From NCBI GenBank assembly GCA_963922495.1, contig CAWUIH010000067.1, positions 1 to 7,934 of the forward strand: DNA of 7,934 nucleotides, read 5' to 3'. The stretch is from CAWUIH01 sp963922495 (GTDB lineage Bacteria; Pseudomonadota; Gammaproteobacteria; Coxiellales; Coxiellaceae). The translations under genes and the position numbers were made by a program. The notes under the pieces are model-generated. The model was given only the letters and a program-made list of their open reading frames with translations. It was not told where the DNA came from and ran no database searches. Shown here one piece after another: positions 7,358 to 7,934 of the stretch (positions are counted from its first letter, which is position 1; every line of letters starts with the position of its first letter).

Positions 7358-7540
7358 ACACACTTATTCGAGGAGGAGATAGAATCTCTTGGTATGCTTA
7401 TATGTTTTACTTTAAGGTATATCAGGAAGCAACGCATTTTCTACCGAGCAGCGTAATTATACTAGCGGCCAATTTATTTACTTTTTGCCCAACTGGTCCG
7501 ATGGTACGGTACGCACAAGATACCATTGCAGCTCGTTTTC

Positions 7541-7566
7541 TACTAAGAAAGGTTCTAGTATTTTTT
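7541..7566 (+). terminator. Terminator-like hairpin facing right, no gene to serve
   Basis: The plus strand has TACTAAGAA, a loop of AGG, and TTCTAGTA (8 pairs with one bulged A), followed at once by six T. In plus orientation this fits a weak AT-rich rho-independent terminator. No plus-strand gene lies upstream apart from the transposase-like relic. In minus orientation it sits five or so bases beyond the stop codons of the NUDIX gene without a trailing T-run, and could at most stabilise that mRNA end. Confidence 0.4.
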
Positions 7567-7570
7567 ATCA

Positions 7571-7934
7571 TCAATCAAACTTCGTCGCGCAATCGGGTTG
7601 GGATAGCATCTTATGAAAGCATTGTATTTCTTCCAACGTAACACGATGAGTTGACAATGGTGGTAATTGGTCTAATGCAAAAAAATCCACCGCATCGGTT
7701 TCCAAACTTTTTGTTGCTTTACCACCAATAATTTCACATTGAAAAAAGGCTTTATACGCATGTGGAAACTGTGGCGGGTGATCATGACAGTGCTTATCAA
7801 ACAATGCGAGTAATTTCACAACTTTTGCTTCAAATCCAGTTTCTTCGCGCACTTCACGCAAAATATTAGCAGAAGGTGATTCATTAATATCTGCCCACCC
7901 CCCAGGAACAGACCACAATCACTCTTTTACTTCA
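7571..7934 (-). pseudogene. NUDIX hydrolase, 3' part, with in-frame stop (probable pseudogene)
   Basis: NUDIX hydrolases cleave nucleoside diphosphates linked to another group. The visible part has a perfect NUDIX box G-x5-E-x7-R-E-V-R-E-E-T-G-F, from the second G of PGGWADINE to EETGF, and resembles the ADP-ribose pyrophosphatase-like group that carries LWSxPGGWAD and ends RVT...FD. The C-terminus looks complete and is followed by three stops in a row (TGA TGA TAA). Directly upstream of LWSVPGG, however, the same frame has TGA (7919-7921), and before it the codons for EVKE, which match the conserved V-R/K-E strand of this family. About four residues normally lie between the two; here there is only the stop codon. 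The open frame after the stop could start at TTG 7918 (115 residues), but that would remove the strands needed for the fold. The rest lies beyond the right edge. Confidence 0.75.

Larger units (their letters stand above)
7265..7570. other. Non-coding gap upstream of lysS with decayed sequence
   Basis: This stretch of about 300 bases separates lysS from the NUDIX gene. It contains a short plus-strand transposase-like relic (7298-7357). Small inverted repeats lie at 7282-7297 (CAGTGG/CCGCTG, one G-U pair), 7376-7388 (GAGAT/ATCTC) and 7501-7526 (ATGGTA/TACCAT), and a terminator-like hairpin at 7541-7566. A perfect TATAAT on the minus strand (7456-7461) lacks a recognisable -35 box. Overlapping plus-strand open frames here have no ribosome binding site and no family I recognise apart from the relic. 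I found no match by eye to tRNA, tmRNA, 6S or RNase P RNA. Confidence 0.6.

Noticed and set aside
7139..7456. Full-length plus-strand frame of 105 codons containing the transposase-like stretch
   Set aside because: Its first part is antisense to the start of lysS; only the segment at about 7298-7357 resembles a known family, so the whole frame is not called as a gene.
7480..7567. Minus-strand open stretch of 28 codons after the NUDIX stops, in the same frame
   Set aside because: It lacks a plausible start codon and ribosome binding site, and matches no family I recognise.
7402..7641. Plus-strand open frame of 79 codons
   Set aside because: It overlaps the NUDIX gene in antisense, has no ribosome binding site and looks unlike any protein I know.

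Overview
The window looks like the chromosome of an AT-rich gammaproteobacterium. All recognised genes are encoded on the minus strand, so they read from right to left. The proteins align well, from memory, with the E. coli housekeeping versions. The neighbourhoods lepA-lepB-rnc and accA-tilS are typical of gammaproteobacteria. Low GC, short gaps and one decaying gene would fit a host-associated lineage such as the Legionellales, but that placement is an inference and no marker here proves it.

Layout from right to left: (1) The 3' part of a NUDIX hydrolase gene (7571-7934) has a perfect NUDIX box but an in-frame TGA just before the conserved LWSVPGG segment, so it is probably a pseudogene. 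(2) A roughly 300-base non-coding stretch (7265-7570) holds several small inverted repeats and a plus-strand terminator-like hairpin. On the plus strand it also holds a short coding relic resembling the start of an IS200-type transposase. (3) lysS is preceded by a good extended -10 promoter. (4) accA and tilS follow; tilS starts at the base right after the accA stop, in the same frame. (5) A 301-base gap (3053-3353) carries a likely lepA promoter and a perfect 7-2-7 palindrome. (6) lepA, lepB and the 5' two thirds of rnc follow with gaps of 4 and 21 bases, as an apparent operon that continues past the left edge.

The genes serve core functions. LysS charges tRNA-Lys. TilS modifies tRNA-Ile2 so that it reads AUA. 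LepA (EF4) assists ribosome biogenesis or translation. RNase III processes rRNA. LepB removes signal peptides at the inner membrane. AccA commits acetyl-CoA to fatty acid synthesis. I see no rRNA, tRNA, CRISPR array, intact mobile element or defence system. I did not find a convincing undescribed system. The points worth a second look are the IS200-like relic, the broken NUDIX gene, the abutting accA/tilS junction, three unusual residues near active sites (AccA, LepB, RNase III) and the palindrome upstream of lepA.
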